Assembly: GCA_028680875.1 (NCBI GenBank) | Contig: JAQUJQ010000031.1 | Span: forward strand, 1 to 12,179 | Source of the DNA: Eubacteriales bacterium | GTDB taxonomy: Bacteria; Bacillota; Clostridia; Peptostreptococcales; Anaerovoracaceae | Length of the DNA stretch: 12,179 nucleotides | Direction of reading: 5' to 3' | Shown: piece by piece, positions 1 to 5,538 of the stretch | How positions within the stretch are numbered: position 1 is the first letter of the stretch | Layout of the letters: the number at the start of each line of letters is the position of its first letter | Program-made: the position numbers and the translations under genes | The notes under the pieces: generated by a model | The model's database searches: none | What the model was told of the DNA's origin: nothing | The model's input: the letters and a program-made list of their open reading frames with translations, nothing else

Positions 1-845
1 GTGTTAATATTATTGGCATAAGATAAAATTAACTCATTATACCGATCTGTATATTGCATGGCGATTTCTGCTACCATATCTTTTTTCTGCACTTCAAAAT
101 AGATAACATCGGGATGAATTACACCTTTATTTTTATTCATGTATTTAACATATTCTCGGATTCCACCTTCATAATGAAAGACTTCCCGCTTTTTTTGATC
201 TTCTCTTTCATCCTTTAAGGTAATTTTAACGCCTTTATTTAAAAAAGCCATTTCTCGCAGTCTGTATTCCAGTGTATCGTAATTGAACTCCACTTCATCA
301 AAGATTTCAACGTCGGGTTTGAACATGGTTTTAGAGCCGGTCTTTTTTCCGGACTCTCCAATGATTTCCAACGGTGTAATTGTCTTACCTCTGGAATAAG
401 TTTGCTTGTATATTTTCCCGTTTCTGCTTATAGTCACTTCCATGATCTCAGAAAGAGCATTAACTACTGATGCACCTACTCCATGAAGACCGCCGCTTAC
501 CTTATAGCCTCCGCCTCCAAACTTACCGCCGGCATGAAGGACCGTGTGAATAACTTCCACGGCGGGAATCTTCAATTTAGGATGCAGATCCACCGGCATT
601 CCCCGCCCGTCATCCTCAACAACAACTGAATTGTCTTTTTGTATCGCTATGCTTATATGTGTGCAGAAACCGGCTAAAGCTTCATCAATGCTGTTATCCA
701 CTACTTCATAAACTAAATGATGCAATCCTCTGGGGCCAGTAGTTCCGATGTACATTCCCGGTCTTTTTCGAACCGGCTCAAGACCCTCCAGCACTTGTAT
801 CTGTTCAGCATTGTATTGCTGCTGTTTTACGTCCGCCGCCGCCAT
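1..845 (-). CDS. gyrB: DNA gyrase subunit B, N-terminal part (cut by left edge)
   Basis: This is the ATPase subunit of DNA gyrase, which introduces negative supercoils together with GyrA. The minus-strand reading frame starts at the ATG at 845-843 (MAAADVKQQQYNAEQIQVLE) and stays open for 281 codons to the window edge. The GHKL ATPase fold is plain: EVVDNSIDEA (residues 47-56, with the Mg/ATP Asn at 51), DDGRGMP (78-84) and the ATP lid with GGLHGVG at 118-124. The KFGGGGYKVSGG form of the lid is the one typical of Gram-positive GyrB rather than ParE. A GGGAGGA ribosome site sits just upstream of the start. The toprim and GyrA-binding parts lie outside the window. The gene is divergent from dnaA, whereas in most Firmicutes it lies downstream of recF in the same direction. 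Identity is certain; only completeness is unknown. Confidence 0.97.
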   Translation of the reverse strand, partial: MAAADVKQQQYNAEQIQVLEGLEPVRKRPGMYIGTTGPRGLHHLVYEVVDNSIDEALAGFCTHISIAIQKDNSVVVEDDGRGMPVDLHPKLKIPAVEVIHTVLHAGGKFGGGGYKVSGGLHGVGASVVNALSEIMEVTISRNGKIYKQTYSRGKTITPLEIIGESGKKTGSKTMFKPDVEIFDEVEFNYDTLEYRLREMAFLNKGVKITLKDEREDQKKREVFHYEGGIREYVKYMNKNKGVIHPDVIYFEVQKKDMVAEIAMQYTDRYNELILSYANNIN

Positions 846-915
846 TAAAATTCCTCCCGTTTGCTTTTTTTATGTTATACTATGTTAAAATCAAATTTGT
901 TCCTTATGACGTTTT

Positions 916-944
916 ATTATAACGTAAAACCTTGTTTTTTACAA
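916..944 (-). promoter_or_regulatory. Probable sigma-A promoter of gyrB
   Basis: Read on the minus strand there is TTGTAA (944-939), a 17-base spacer and a perfect TATAAT (921-916). The expected transcript start near 909 gives a leader of roughly 60 bases before the gyrB ATG at 845. The -35 region lies inside the dyad at 926-950, so a protein bound to that dyad could control gyrB. Confidence 0.6.
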
Positions 945-950
945 GGTTTT
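926..950. repeat. Perfect 10-bp inverted repeat upstream of gyrB
   Basis: The arm AAAACCTTGT (926-935) and its exact reverse complement ACAAGGTTTT (941-950) flank a loop of five T. It resembles a weak terminator stem, but both adjacent genes point away from it, so no obvious transcript would end here. It overlaps the gyrB -35 element, which favours an operator or an origin-associated structure. The binding factor is not recognisable. The right arm recurs as ACAAGGTTTT at 2607-2616 on the other side of dnaA. Confidence 0.55.
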
Positions 951-1078
951 TACAAAAAAGGTTTGAAAGGGGGTAAAAACAGGTTTGCCTGCTCACAATA
1001 AGCGTTTTTTGCCTTTATAACCATGTATCATTGGCGTATATATGTCGCTTTATTTTGTGGGGTAAACAATTCACACTC

Positions 1079-1087
1079 TGTGCATAA
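1079..1087 (-). promoter_or_regulatory. DnaA box
   Basis: TGTGCATAA on the plus strand is TTATGCACA on the minus strand, fitting the DnaA-box consensus TTATNCACA. It lies upstream of dnaA, in the upstream half of the origin, and has the same orientation as the box at 1132-1140. Confidence 0.7.
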
Positions 1088-1126
1088 CTCTTGTATCGTG
1101 TATATTTTTAAATTTATAATTGGGTA

Positions 1127-1155
1127 TTGTCTGTGGATAACTTTTTTTGTATGAT
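1127..1155 (+). promoter_or_regulatory. dnaA promoter with DnaA box in the spacer
   Basis: TTGTCT (1127-1132), an exact 17-base spacer and TATGAT (1150-1155) form a good sigma-A promoter, with a start expected near 1162, about 40 bases before the dnaA ATG. A perfect DnaA box fills the start of the spacer, which predicts autorepression by DnaA. A second, weaker candidate lies just upstream: TTGTAT (1091-1096), 18-base spacer, TATAAT (1115-1120). Confidence 0.65.
1132..1140 (-). promoter_or_regulatory. Perfect DnaA box (TGTGGATAA)
   Basis: This is the exact reverse complement of TTATCCACA, the highest-affinity DnaA box. It overlaps the last base of the dnaA -35 element and the first part of the spacer, so it probably serves both origin function and autoregulation of dnaA. 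Confidence 0.85.
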
Positions 1156-1200
1156 AGAAAGACACCGATGATTCAAAAGAAGATAAGGATAGATAGATAA

Positions 1201-2541
1201 ATGAATGATTTAGAAAAATCTTGGGAAAAAGTACTAGAATATTTAAAACCCGAACTGACCCCTGTCAGCTACGACACCTGGATAGGGCCATTAACCCCTT
1301 TACGTATTGATGAAGAAAAAGGATGCCTTTATTTAATTTCCGGCGGAGGAATCGGCAAAAATTTATTAGAAGACCGATACCGCAACGTAATTGAATCCGC
1401 CATAAAACATGCTTTTGGAATAAAGTTGGCTGCTGTTTTCCTGGATGCGGAAGAAGTGGAATTGGCAGAAGCTACCAAAGCAAACACTTTAAACCGTAAT
1501 TTTACCGATGAGCTTTACCTGAATCCGAAATATGTATTCAGCACCTTTGTAATCGGCAGCAATAACCGTTTTGCCCATGCAGCCTCTTTGGCGGTTGCCG
1601 AACATCCCTCTACCGCTTATAACCCTCTTTTTTTATATGGGGCCGCCGGTTTGGGGAAAACTCATCTGATGCATGCCATCGGTCATTATATTGTGAGAAA
1701 CGGACCAAAACTTAAGGTTCTTTATGTTTCCTCCGAAATGTTCACCAATGAATTGATCAAAGCAATACGAGAAAATAAAACCATGGAATTCAGGAATAAA
1801 TATAGAAGTATTGATGTATTGTTAATAGACGATATTCAATTCATTGAGAAAAAGGAAAGTGTTCAGGAAGAGATCTTCCATACCTTTAATACTTTATATG
1901 AAGCTGATAAGCAGATTATATTATCAAGCGACAGGCCTCCAAAGGAAATTGCCACTTTGGAAGAAAGGCTCCGTTCACGTTTTGAATGGGGATTAATTGC
2001 AGATATTCAACCGCCTGACTTTGAAACCAGGGTGGCTATACTATGTAAAAAAGCCGAGTTGGAAGACATTCCTGTGGATGAAGAATTTATGGAAGTAATA
2101 AAGGTTATTGCCGAAAAAATACTTTATAACATTCGAGAATTGGAAGGTGCCTTTATAAGGGTAGTGGCTTATGCCTCTTTGACCGGCCAGAATATCAATC
2201 GGGAATTGGCAAAAGAGGTTCTAAAGGACGTGTTTTCATCCAAAGAAAAATTTATTACCCCGGAGCTTATTAAAAAGCATGTATGCCAACACTTTGATGT
2301 TAAATTATCTGATATGGACTCGCCGAAAAGATCACGAAACATCTCTTTCCCAAGGCAGATTGCGATGTATTTATGTAGATGCATGACGGATCTTTCTCTT
2401 CCAAAAATAGGGGAGGCCTTCGGAAACAGAGATCACACAACGGTTCTTCATGCTTGTGATAAAATTTCTTCTGAAACAAATACCAACCAAGTACTTAAAG
2501 AAGTAATACATACCATAGAAGGCTCTATCAGGGAAGATTAA
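1201..2541 (+). CDS. dnaA: Chromosomal replication initiator protein DnaA
   Basis: DnaA is the AAA+ initiator that binds DnaA boxes, assembles on the DnaA-trio and melts oriC, then helps load the helicase. At 446 residues the length is normal for Firmicutes. Domain I occupies about residues 1-85 and a short domain II linker follows. The AAA+ domain has Walker A GAAGLGKT (147-154), Walker B LLIDD (207-211), sensor I around ILSSDRP (240-246), the arginine-finger region RLRSRFEWG (256-264) and sensor II in NIRELEGAF (310-318). The domain IV signature GEAFGNRDHTTVLHAC (404-419) contacts the box. The ATG at 1201 has only a modest AAGGA at 1185-1189, about 11 bases away, but no other start gives a normal N-terminus. 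It is flanked on both sides by DnaA boxes and its promoter contains one, so autoregulation is likely. Unlike dnaN and recF, its coding strand has almost no G/C skew. Confidence 0.98.
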   Translation: MNDLEKSWEKVLEYLKPELTPVSYDTWIGPLTPLRIDEEKGCLYLISGGGIGKNLLEDRYRNVIESAIKHAFGIKLAAVFLDAEEVELAEATKANTLNRNFTDELYLNPKYVFSTFVIGSNNRFAHAASLAVAEHPSTAYNPLFLYGAAGLGKTHLMHAIGHYIVRNGPKLKVLYVSSEMFTNELIKAIRENKTMEFRNKYRSIDVLLIDDIQFIEKKESVQEEIFHTFNTLYEADKQIILSSDRPPKEIATLEERLRSRFEWGLIADIQPPDFETRVAILCKKAELEDIPVDEEFMEVIKVIAEKILYNIRELEGAFIRVVAYASLTGQNINRELAKEVLKDVFSSKEKFITPELIKKHVCQHFDVKLSDMDSPKRSRNISFPRQIAMYLCRCMTDLSLPKIGEAFGNRDHTTVLHACDKISSETNTNQVLKEVIHTIEGSIRED

Positions 2542-2570
2542 TCCCCAATAGAAATAATTGAATTTCTCTG

Positions 2571-2641
2571 TTTTCCACAGGGATTTATGAACAAAATACG
2601 TTGAAAACAAGGTTTTCCACAATGTTATCAACAAATCCACA
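2571..2641 (+). promoter_or_regulatory. Cluster of DnaA boxes beside the unwinding site
   Basis: Two sites read TTTTCCACA (2571-2579 and 2613-2621), one substitution from the best box. TTATCAACA (2625-2633) also has one mismatch, AAATCCACA (2633-2641) has two, and TTATGAACA (2585-2593) is weaker. All point the same way, toward the DnaA-trio. The last two are immediately adjacent, sharing one base, and end right at the GC-rich step, the place where box-bound DnaA is thought to guide loading onto the trio. Confidence 0.75.
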
Positions 2642-2645
2642 GGCC

Positions 2646-2663
2646 CTACTACTACTACTACTA
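2646..2663 (-). promoter_or_regulatory. DnaA-trio element, six perfect units
   Basis: The plus strand reads CTA six times without interruption; its complement reads 3'-GAT-5' six times. This is the consensus unit of the DnaA-trio, the single-strand DnaA filament site. It starts five bases after the last DnaA box, separated by GGCC, and is followed by A-rich DNA, exactly the expected order. Known trios usually contain degenerate units, so six identical ones are unusually regular. Confidence 0.85.
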
Positions 2664-2694
2664 CAAAAAGATATAAAAAGAAGGAGATCTTGCC

Positions 2695-3807
2695 ATGAAA
2701 TTTTCCTGTAATCAGCAGTTATTATCAAAATCCTTAAATACCATATCAAAAGCGGTTTCCTCACGAGTTACAATCCCTATCTTAAAAGGAATTTTATTAC
2801 AAACCACAGGGGACGGCCAAGTAAAAATGGCGGCATCTGATTTAGATATCAGTATTGAAAAAAAATTACCTGTTTCTATTTACCGGGAAGGAGCTGTTGT
2901 AGTATCTGCAAAACTTTTTACCGATATAATCCGAAAACTGCCCAATGAGGAAGTAGAAATCGAAATAGATGATAATTTTAATGTTGCTATTCGTTGTCTT
3001 ACTTCGGAATTTGTAATTGTAGGACAGCCAATAGAAGAGTTCCCACAAATCGGATTAATAAAAGAAGATGAAGGAATCGTAATAAAAAAAGAAATAATAA
3101 AAGAAATGATCAAAAAAACTGCTTTTTGTGCAAGTATAGAAAAAGCCAGAGGTATAATAGTGGGTGTATTAACAGAGATGGAAGAAGACTCATTGACAAT
3201 GGTGGCTTTAGATGGATTCAGAATGGCAGTTTCCAGAGAAAATACAAAAAATAAGGAAAACAGAAAAATTGTTATTGACGCCAGAATAATAAATGAAATC
3301 TATAAGATATTAGCAGAAGAGGAAGAAGAAGAAGATATTAATTTAATAATAGATGATAAGAAAGCAGTTTTTTTATTTGGTGAAACACGGATTGTTTCCA
3401 AACTTTTGGAAGGTGAATTTATTAAATATAATGAAATTATTCCCAAAGAATATAAATGCCGATTGACGGTTAACAGAGCAGAACTTCTGGATAGTGTAGA
3501 GAGAGCTTCATTAATGGCTCGAGAAGGAAGAAATAATTTAATAAAATTATCTATAGAAACAGATAAAACCATCATTACCTCAAGATCAGAAGAAGGAAAC
3601 GTTAGAGAAGAGGTGTTTATTAAAAATGAAGGAGAAAACTTGGAAATAGGATTTAATGCAAAATATATTTCTGATGTATTGAAAGCAGTCGGAGACGAAG
3701 AGATCGTTATGGAATTTAATACAGCCGTCAGTCCATGCATGATAAAACCTACCGAGGGAGATAAATATGAATATTTAATATTGCCGGTACGGCTTTCGTC
3801 TAATTAA
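2695..3807 (+). CDS. dnaN: DNA polymerase III beta subunit (sliding clamp)
   Basis: DnaN is the ring-shaped clamp that tethers the replicative polymerase and binds many repair proteins. The 370-residue length fits three repeated clamp folds at about 1-120, 128-245 and 246-370. It begins MKFSCNQQLLSKSLNTISKA and ends with the family-typical LILPVRL before SSN. The second fold contains an unusual run of six glutamates at 208-213, in a probable surface loop. The start has a clear AAGGAG at 2681-2686 with an 8-base gap. The coding strand is very purine-rich with strong G over C, in contrast to dnaA just upstream. recF starts 17 bases after the stop, with no room for the S4-domain gene (yaaA/rlbA) found here in many Firmicutes. 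Confidence 0.98.
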   Translation: MKFSCNQQLLSKSLNTISKAVSSRVTIPILKGILLQTTGDGQVKMAASDLDISIEKKLPVSIYREGAVVVSAKLFTDIIRKLPNEEVEIEIDDNFNVAIRCLTSEFVIVGQPIEEFPQIGLIKEDEGIVIKKEIIKEMIKKTAFCASIEKARGIIVGVLTEMEEDSLTMVALDGFRMAVSRENTKNKENRKIVIDARIINEIYKILAEEEEEEDINLIIDDKKAVFLFGETRIVSKLLEGEFIKYNEIIPKEYKCRLTVNRAELLDSVERASLMAREGRNNLIKLSIETDKTIITSRSEEGNVREEVFIKNEGENLEIGFNAKYISDVLKAVGDEEIVMEFNTAVSPCMIKPTEGDKYEYLILPVRLSSN

Positions 3808-3824
3808 TAATTAATGGAGAAAAT

Positions 3825-4937
3825 ATGTATTTCAAAGAAATTCATTTAAAAAACTTCAGAAACTACAAAAATGAAAATATTGTTTTTCATAAAAAAATAA
3901 ATATATTAACAGGGATGAATGCCCAGGGAAAGACCAATCTTCTTGAGAGTCTTTATATTATGAGCTTAGGAAAATCATTTCGTACTAATAAAGATCGTGA
4001 AATGATAGGGTTTAAACAGAAGTATTGTAGTGCAAAAGCAGAATACGTAAAAGAAAAAAGAGAAAGTAATATAGAAATAGCAATTGGGAATGAAGGAAAA
4101 AGTATAAAAATAAATGGTGTAAGAATCGAAAAAAACATTGAGCTACTGGAAAATATATATATTGTTATTTTTTCACCGGAGGATTTAAAGATAATTAAAG
4201 ATGAACCGGAAAAAAGAAGAAAATTTATTGATAGGGAGCTTTGTCAGTTAAAACCGGTTTATTATAGAAATTTAGGAAGATATAAAAAAATACTTATTCA
4301 AAGAAATACTTTGTTAAAACAAGAAAGACCAGAAGAAGCCATGCTTGAGGTTTGGGATAAAGCACTTGCTGAATATGGAAGTAAAATAATAATAGAAAGA
4401 CAAGGATTTTTAGAAAAGATAAATAGGATAAGTGAAGATCTGCATTTTAATATTACTAACGGAAAAGAAAAATTAGAGTTAATTTACGAGCCTGTTGTTC
4501 CATCCATGGGTGACTGGGAAAAGACGGAACTGCAATTTCTAGAGAGATTGAGGAAGGAAAGAAAAGTAGATATACAAAGAGGAAATACGGGATCAGGACC
4601 CCATAAAGATGATATGAAAGTATGTATCAACGGTGTGGATGCCCGTCAATATGGATCTCAAGGACAGCAAAGGACTGCTGCGCTTTCACTGAAATTAGCT
4701 GAAATAAAACTAATTAAGGAAGAGAAAGAGGATGATGCCATTTTACTCTTGGATGATGTACTATCAGAGTTGGATGAAGAAAGACAGCAATTTTTAATAA
4801 ATACTTTGTCCGATGTCCAATTGTTTATTACCACTTCAGAGACAGGGAAAAATTTATTAAAAAGTTTAAAAGAAGGTTATCTTTTTGTTATTAAACAAGG
4901 CAGGGTGGAAAAAAGGTTTGACATAAAAGGGCTTTAA
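3825..4937 (+). CDS. recF: DNA replication and repair protein RecF
   Basis: RecF is an SMC-like ATPase that, with RecO and RecR, loads RecA at single-strand gaps and stalled forks. Its 370 residues match the family. Visible motifs are the N-terminal KEIHLKNFRNY, Walker A GMNAQGKT (30-37), the ABC-type signature SQGQQR (278-283), Walker B ILLLDD (306-311) and the D-loop SELDEERQ (314-321); GSGPHKDD (257-264) is also typical. The start has GGAG at 3816-3819. The gene is extremely A-rich. Its last codons contain the -35 element of the rpmH promoter, so the 3' end is under double constraint. In canonical Firmicutes recF is followed by remB and/or gyrB; here it is followed by rpmH. Confidence 0.97.
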   Translation: MYFKEIHLKNFRNYKNENIVFHKKINILTGMNAQGKTNLLESLYIMSLGKSFRTNKDREMIGFKQKYCSAKAEYVKEKRESNIEIAIGNEGKSIKINGVRIEKNIELLENIYIVIFSPEDLKIIKDEPEKRRKFIDRELCQLKPVYYRNLGRYKKILIQRNTLLKQERPEEAMLEVWDKALAEYGSKIIIERQGFLEKINRISEDLHFNITNGKEKLELIYEPVVPSMGDWEKTELQFLERLRKERKVDIQRGNTGSGPHKDDMKVCINGVDARQYGSQGQQRTAALSLKLAEIKLIKEEKEDDAILLLDDVLSELDEERQQFLINTLSDVQLFITTSETGKNLLKSLKEGYLFVIKQGRVEKRFDIKGL

Positions 4938-4946
4938 ATGTATAAT
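4918..4946 (+). promoter_or_regulatory. Fully consensus sigma-A promoter for rpmH
   Basis: TTGACA (4918-4923), exactly 17 bases, then TATAAT (4941-4946): both hexamers and the spacing are perfect. The -35 and most of the spacer lie within the last codons of recF. Transcription should start near 4953, leaving a leader of about 50 bases before rpmH. Such strength fits the heavy demand for a ribosomal protein mRNA. Confidence 0.9.
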
Positions 4947-5003
4947 AACTTGCGATTGTTCACCTGAAACAGATCGATATAAAAAAAGGAGGTGAAAGAA
5001 AAA

Positions 5004-5138
5004 ATGAAACGTACCTATCAGCCAAAAAATAGACAAAGAAGTAAAGAACATGGTTTTCGAAAGAGAATGAGTACGAAGAACGGTAGAAATGTTTTGAAGA
5101 GAAGAAGATTGAGAGGAAGAAAATCACTCACAGCATAG
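5004..5138 (+). CDS. rpmH: 50S ribosomal protein L34 (bL34)
   Basis: This is the small, very basic protein of the large ribosomal subunit, here 44 residues. The family pattern is unmistakable: MKRTYQPKNRQRSKEHGF at the start, RMSTKNGRNVLKRRR in the middle and RGRKSLTA at the end. The ribosome site AAGGAGGTGA (4986-4995) is an ideal anti-16S match with 8 bases before the ATG. It has its own consensus promoter upstream and an intrinsic terminator immediately downstream, so it can be expressed well above rnpA. As in nearly all bacteria it sits directly before rnpA, but its other neighbour here is recF in the same direction, instead of a divergent dnaA. Confidence 0.98.
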   Translation: MKRTYQPKNRQRSKEHGFRKRMSTKNGRNVLKRRRLRGRKSLTA

Positions 5139-5163
5139 AGACCGCAGGTGTGGTCTTTTTTTT
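5139..5163 (+). terminator. Intrinsic terminator/attenuator between rpmH and rnpA
   Basis: AGACCGC (5139-5145) pairs with GTGGTCT (5150-5156), including one G-T wobble, around a 4-base loop, followed by eight T (5156-5163). It starts directly after the rpmH stop codon. Partial read-through would supply the low level of rnpA message needed relative to L34. Confidence 0.8.
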
Positions 5164-5183
5164 CCAGCAAAAGAGAGGTTTAT

Positions 5184-5528
5184 ATGCTGAAGAAGAACGT
5201 GTTGCGCAAAAAAGAGGATTTTTACCTTTTGTACAACAAGGGAAAATCAGTAAGCGAAAGATGCCTTGTTCTAATTTACAAGGAAAACGGTCTTTCATAC
5301 AACAGAAAGGCCATATTGGCCAGTAAGAAAGTAGGCAACAGCGTTCAAAGAAATCGGGCCAGAAGATTATTAAGAGAGAGTTATCGTTTGATGGAAAATA
5401 ATCTTAAATCAGGATATGACATCATATTGATTGCAAGAAAAAATATACTTAATTTGAAATGTGCGGATGTGAAAAAATCTATTGAAGCCGCAACAAAAAA
5501 AGCAAATTTACAAAAAAAGCAGCAGTAA
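5184..5528 (+). CDS. rnpA: Ribonuclease P protein component
   Basis: RnpA is the basic protein that assists the RNase P RNA in cleaving 5' leaders from precursor tRNAs. I chose the ATG at 5184 (MLKKNVLRKKEDFYLLYNKG), which gives 114 residues, aligns with the family N-terminus and has AGAGAGG at 5172-5178. The open frame extends upstream to 5148, but that start lies inside the rpmH terminator. The RNA-binding signature NSVQRNRARRLLRE, preceded by KKVG, contains the conserved RNR segment. The C-terminus is lysine- and glutamine-rich. yidD begins about 10 bases after the stop, suggesting translational coupling in an rnpA-yidD-yidC-jag unit. Confidence 0.96.
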   Translation: MLKKNVLRKKEDFYLLYNKGKSVSERCLVLIYKENGLSYNRKAILASKKVGNSVQRNRARRLLRESYRLMENNLKSGYDIILIARKNILNLKCADVKKSIEAATKKANLQKKQQ

Positions 5529-5538
5529 GGTGAATGAA

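Larger units (their letters stand above)
846..1200. other. gyrB-dnaA divergent intergenic region, upstream half of oriC
   Basis: This 355-base non-coding region separates the divergent gyrB and dnaA genes. It contains a probable gyrB promoter (916-944), an A/T-rich perfect dyad (926-950), two DnaA boxes on the minus strand (1079-1087 and 1132-1140), a very AT-rich stretch around 1091-1120 and the dnaA promoter (1127-1155). In B. subtilis the equivalent upstream box cluster (incA/incB) acts together with a second cluster after dnaA. Only two boxes here match TTATNCACA, so this half is sparser than the B. subtilis one; weak sites such as 1067-1075 may add to it. Bases about 960-1060 hold nothing I can name. 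I see no small gene. Confidence 0.7.
2542..2694 (+). other. oriC unwinding region between dnaA and dnaN
   Basis: This 153-base gap carries the full basal unwinding architecture described for B. subtilis, in the same place (downstream of dnaA) and the same order: same-orientation DnaA boxes, a short GC-rich step (GGCCC, 2642-2646), DnaA-trios (2646-2663) and an A-rich tract (2665-2680). The A-rich part runs into the dnaN ribosome site AAGGAG at 2681-2686. DNA melting is therefore predicted at about 2646-2680, with forks leaving in both directions. I see no convincing dnaN promoter here; dnaN is probably cotranscribed with dnaA, though this is inference. Confidence 0.85.

Noticed and set aside
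545..702. DnaA-box-like words within gyrB (TGTGAATAA at 545-553 and TTATCCACT at 694-702)
   Set aside because: They encode conserved GyrB residues (VIHTV and VVDNS) and are isolated, so coincidence is the simpler explanation.
926..950. Bidirectional terminator between gyrB and dnaA
   Set aside because: Both flanking genes are transcribed away from it, so there is no known message to end; kept only as an unassigned dyad.
2646..2663. Ordinary (CTA)n microsatellite
   Set aside because: Position, phase and neighbours (DnaA boxes, GC step, A-rich tract) match the DnaA-trio element too closely to be treated as meaningless simple repeat.
3300..3740. Minus-strand open frame of 146 codons inside dnaN
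   Set aside because: It is a serine/isoleucine-rich mirror of the purine-rich dnaN strand, with no family resemblance, and fully overlaps a certain gene.
5148..5183. N-terminal extension of rnpA starting at 5148
   Set aside because: The start would lie inside the rpmH terminator and the added residues do not fit the family; ATG 5184 has a ribosome site.
5482..5538. N-terminal extension of yidD overlapping rnpA
   Set aside because: The extra residues (MKPQQKKQIYKK and following) are out-of-frame rnpA sequence; GTG 5539 fits the family start and has a ribosome site.
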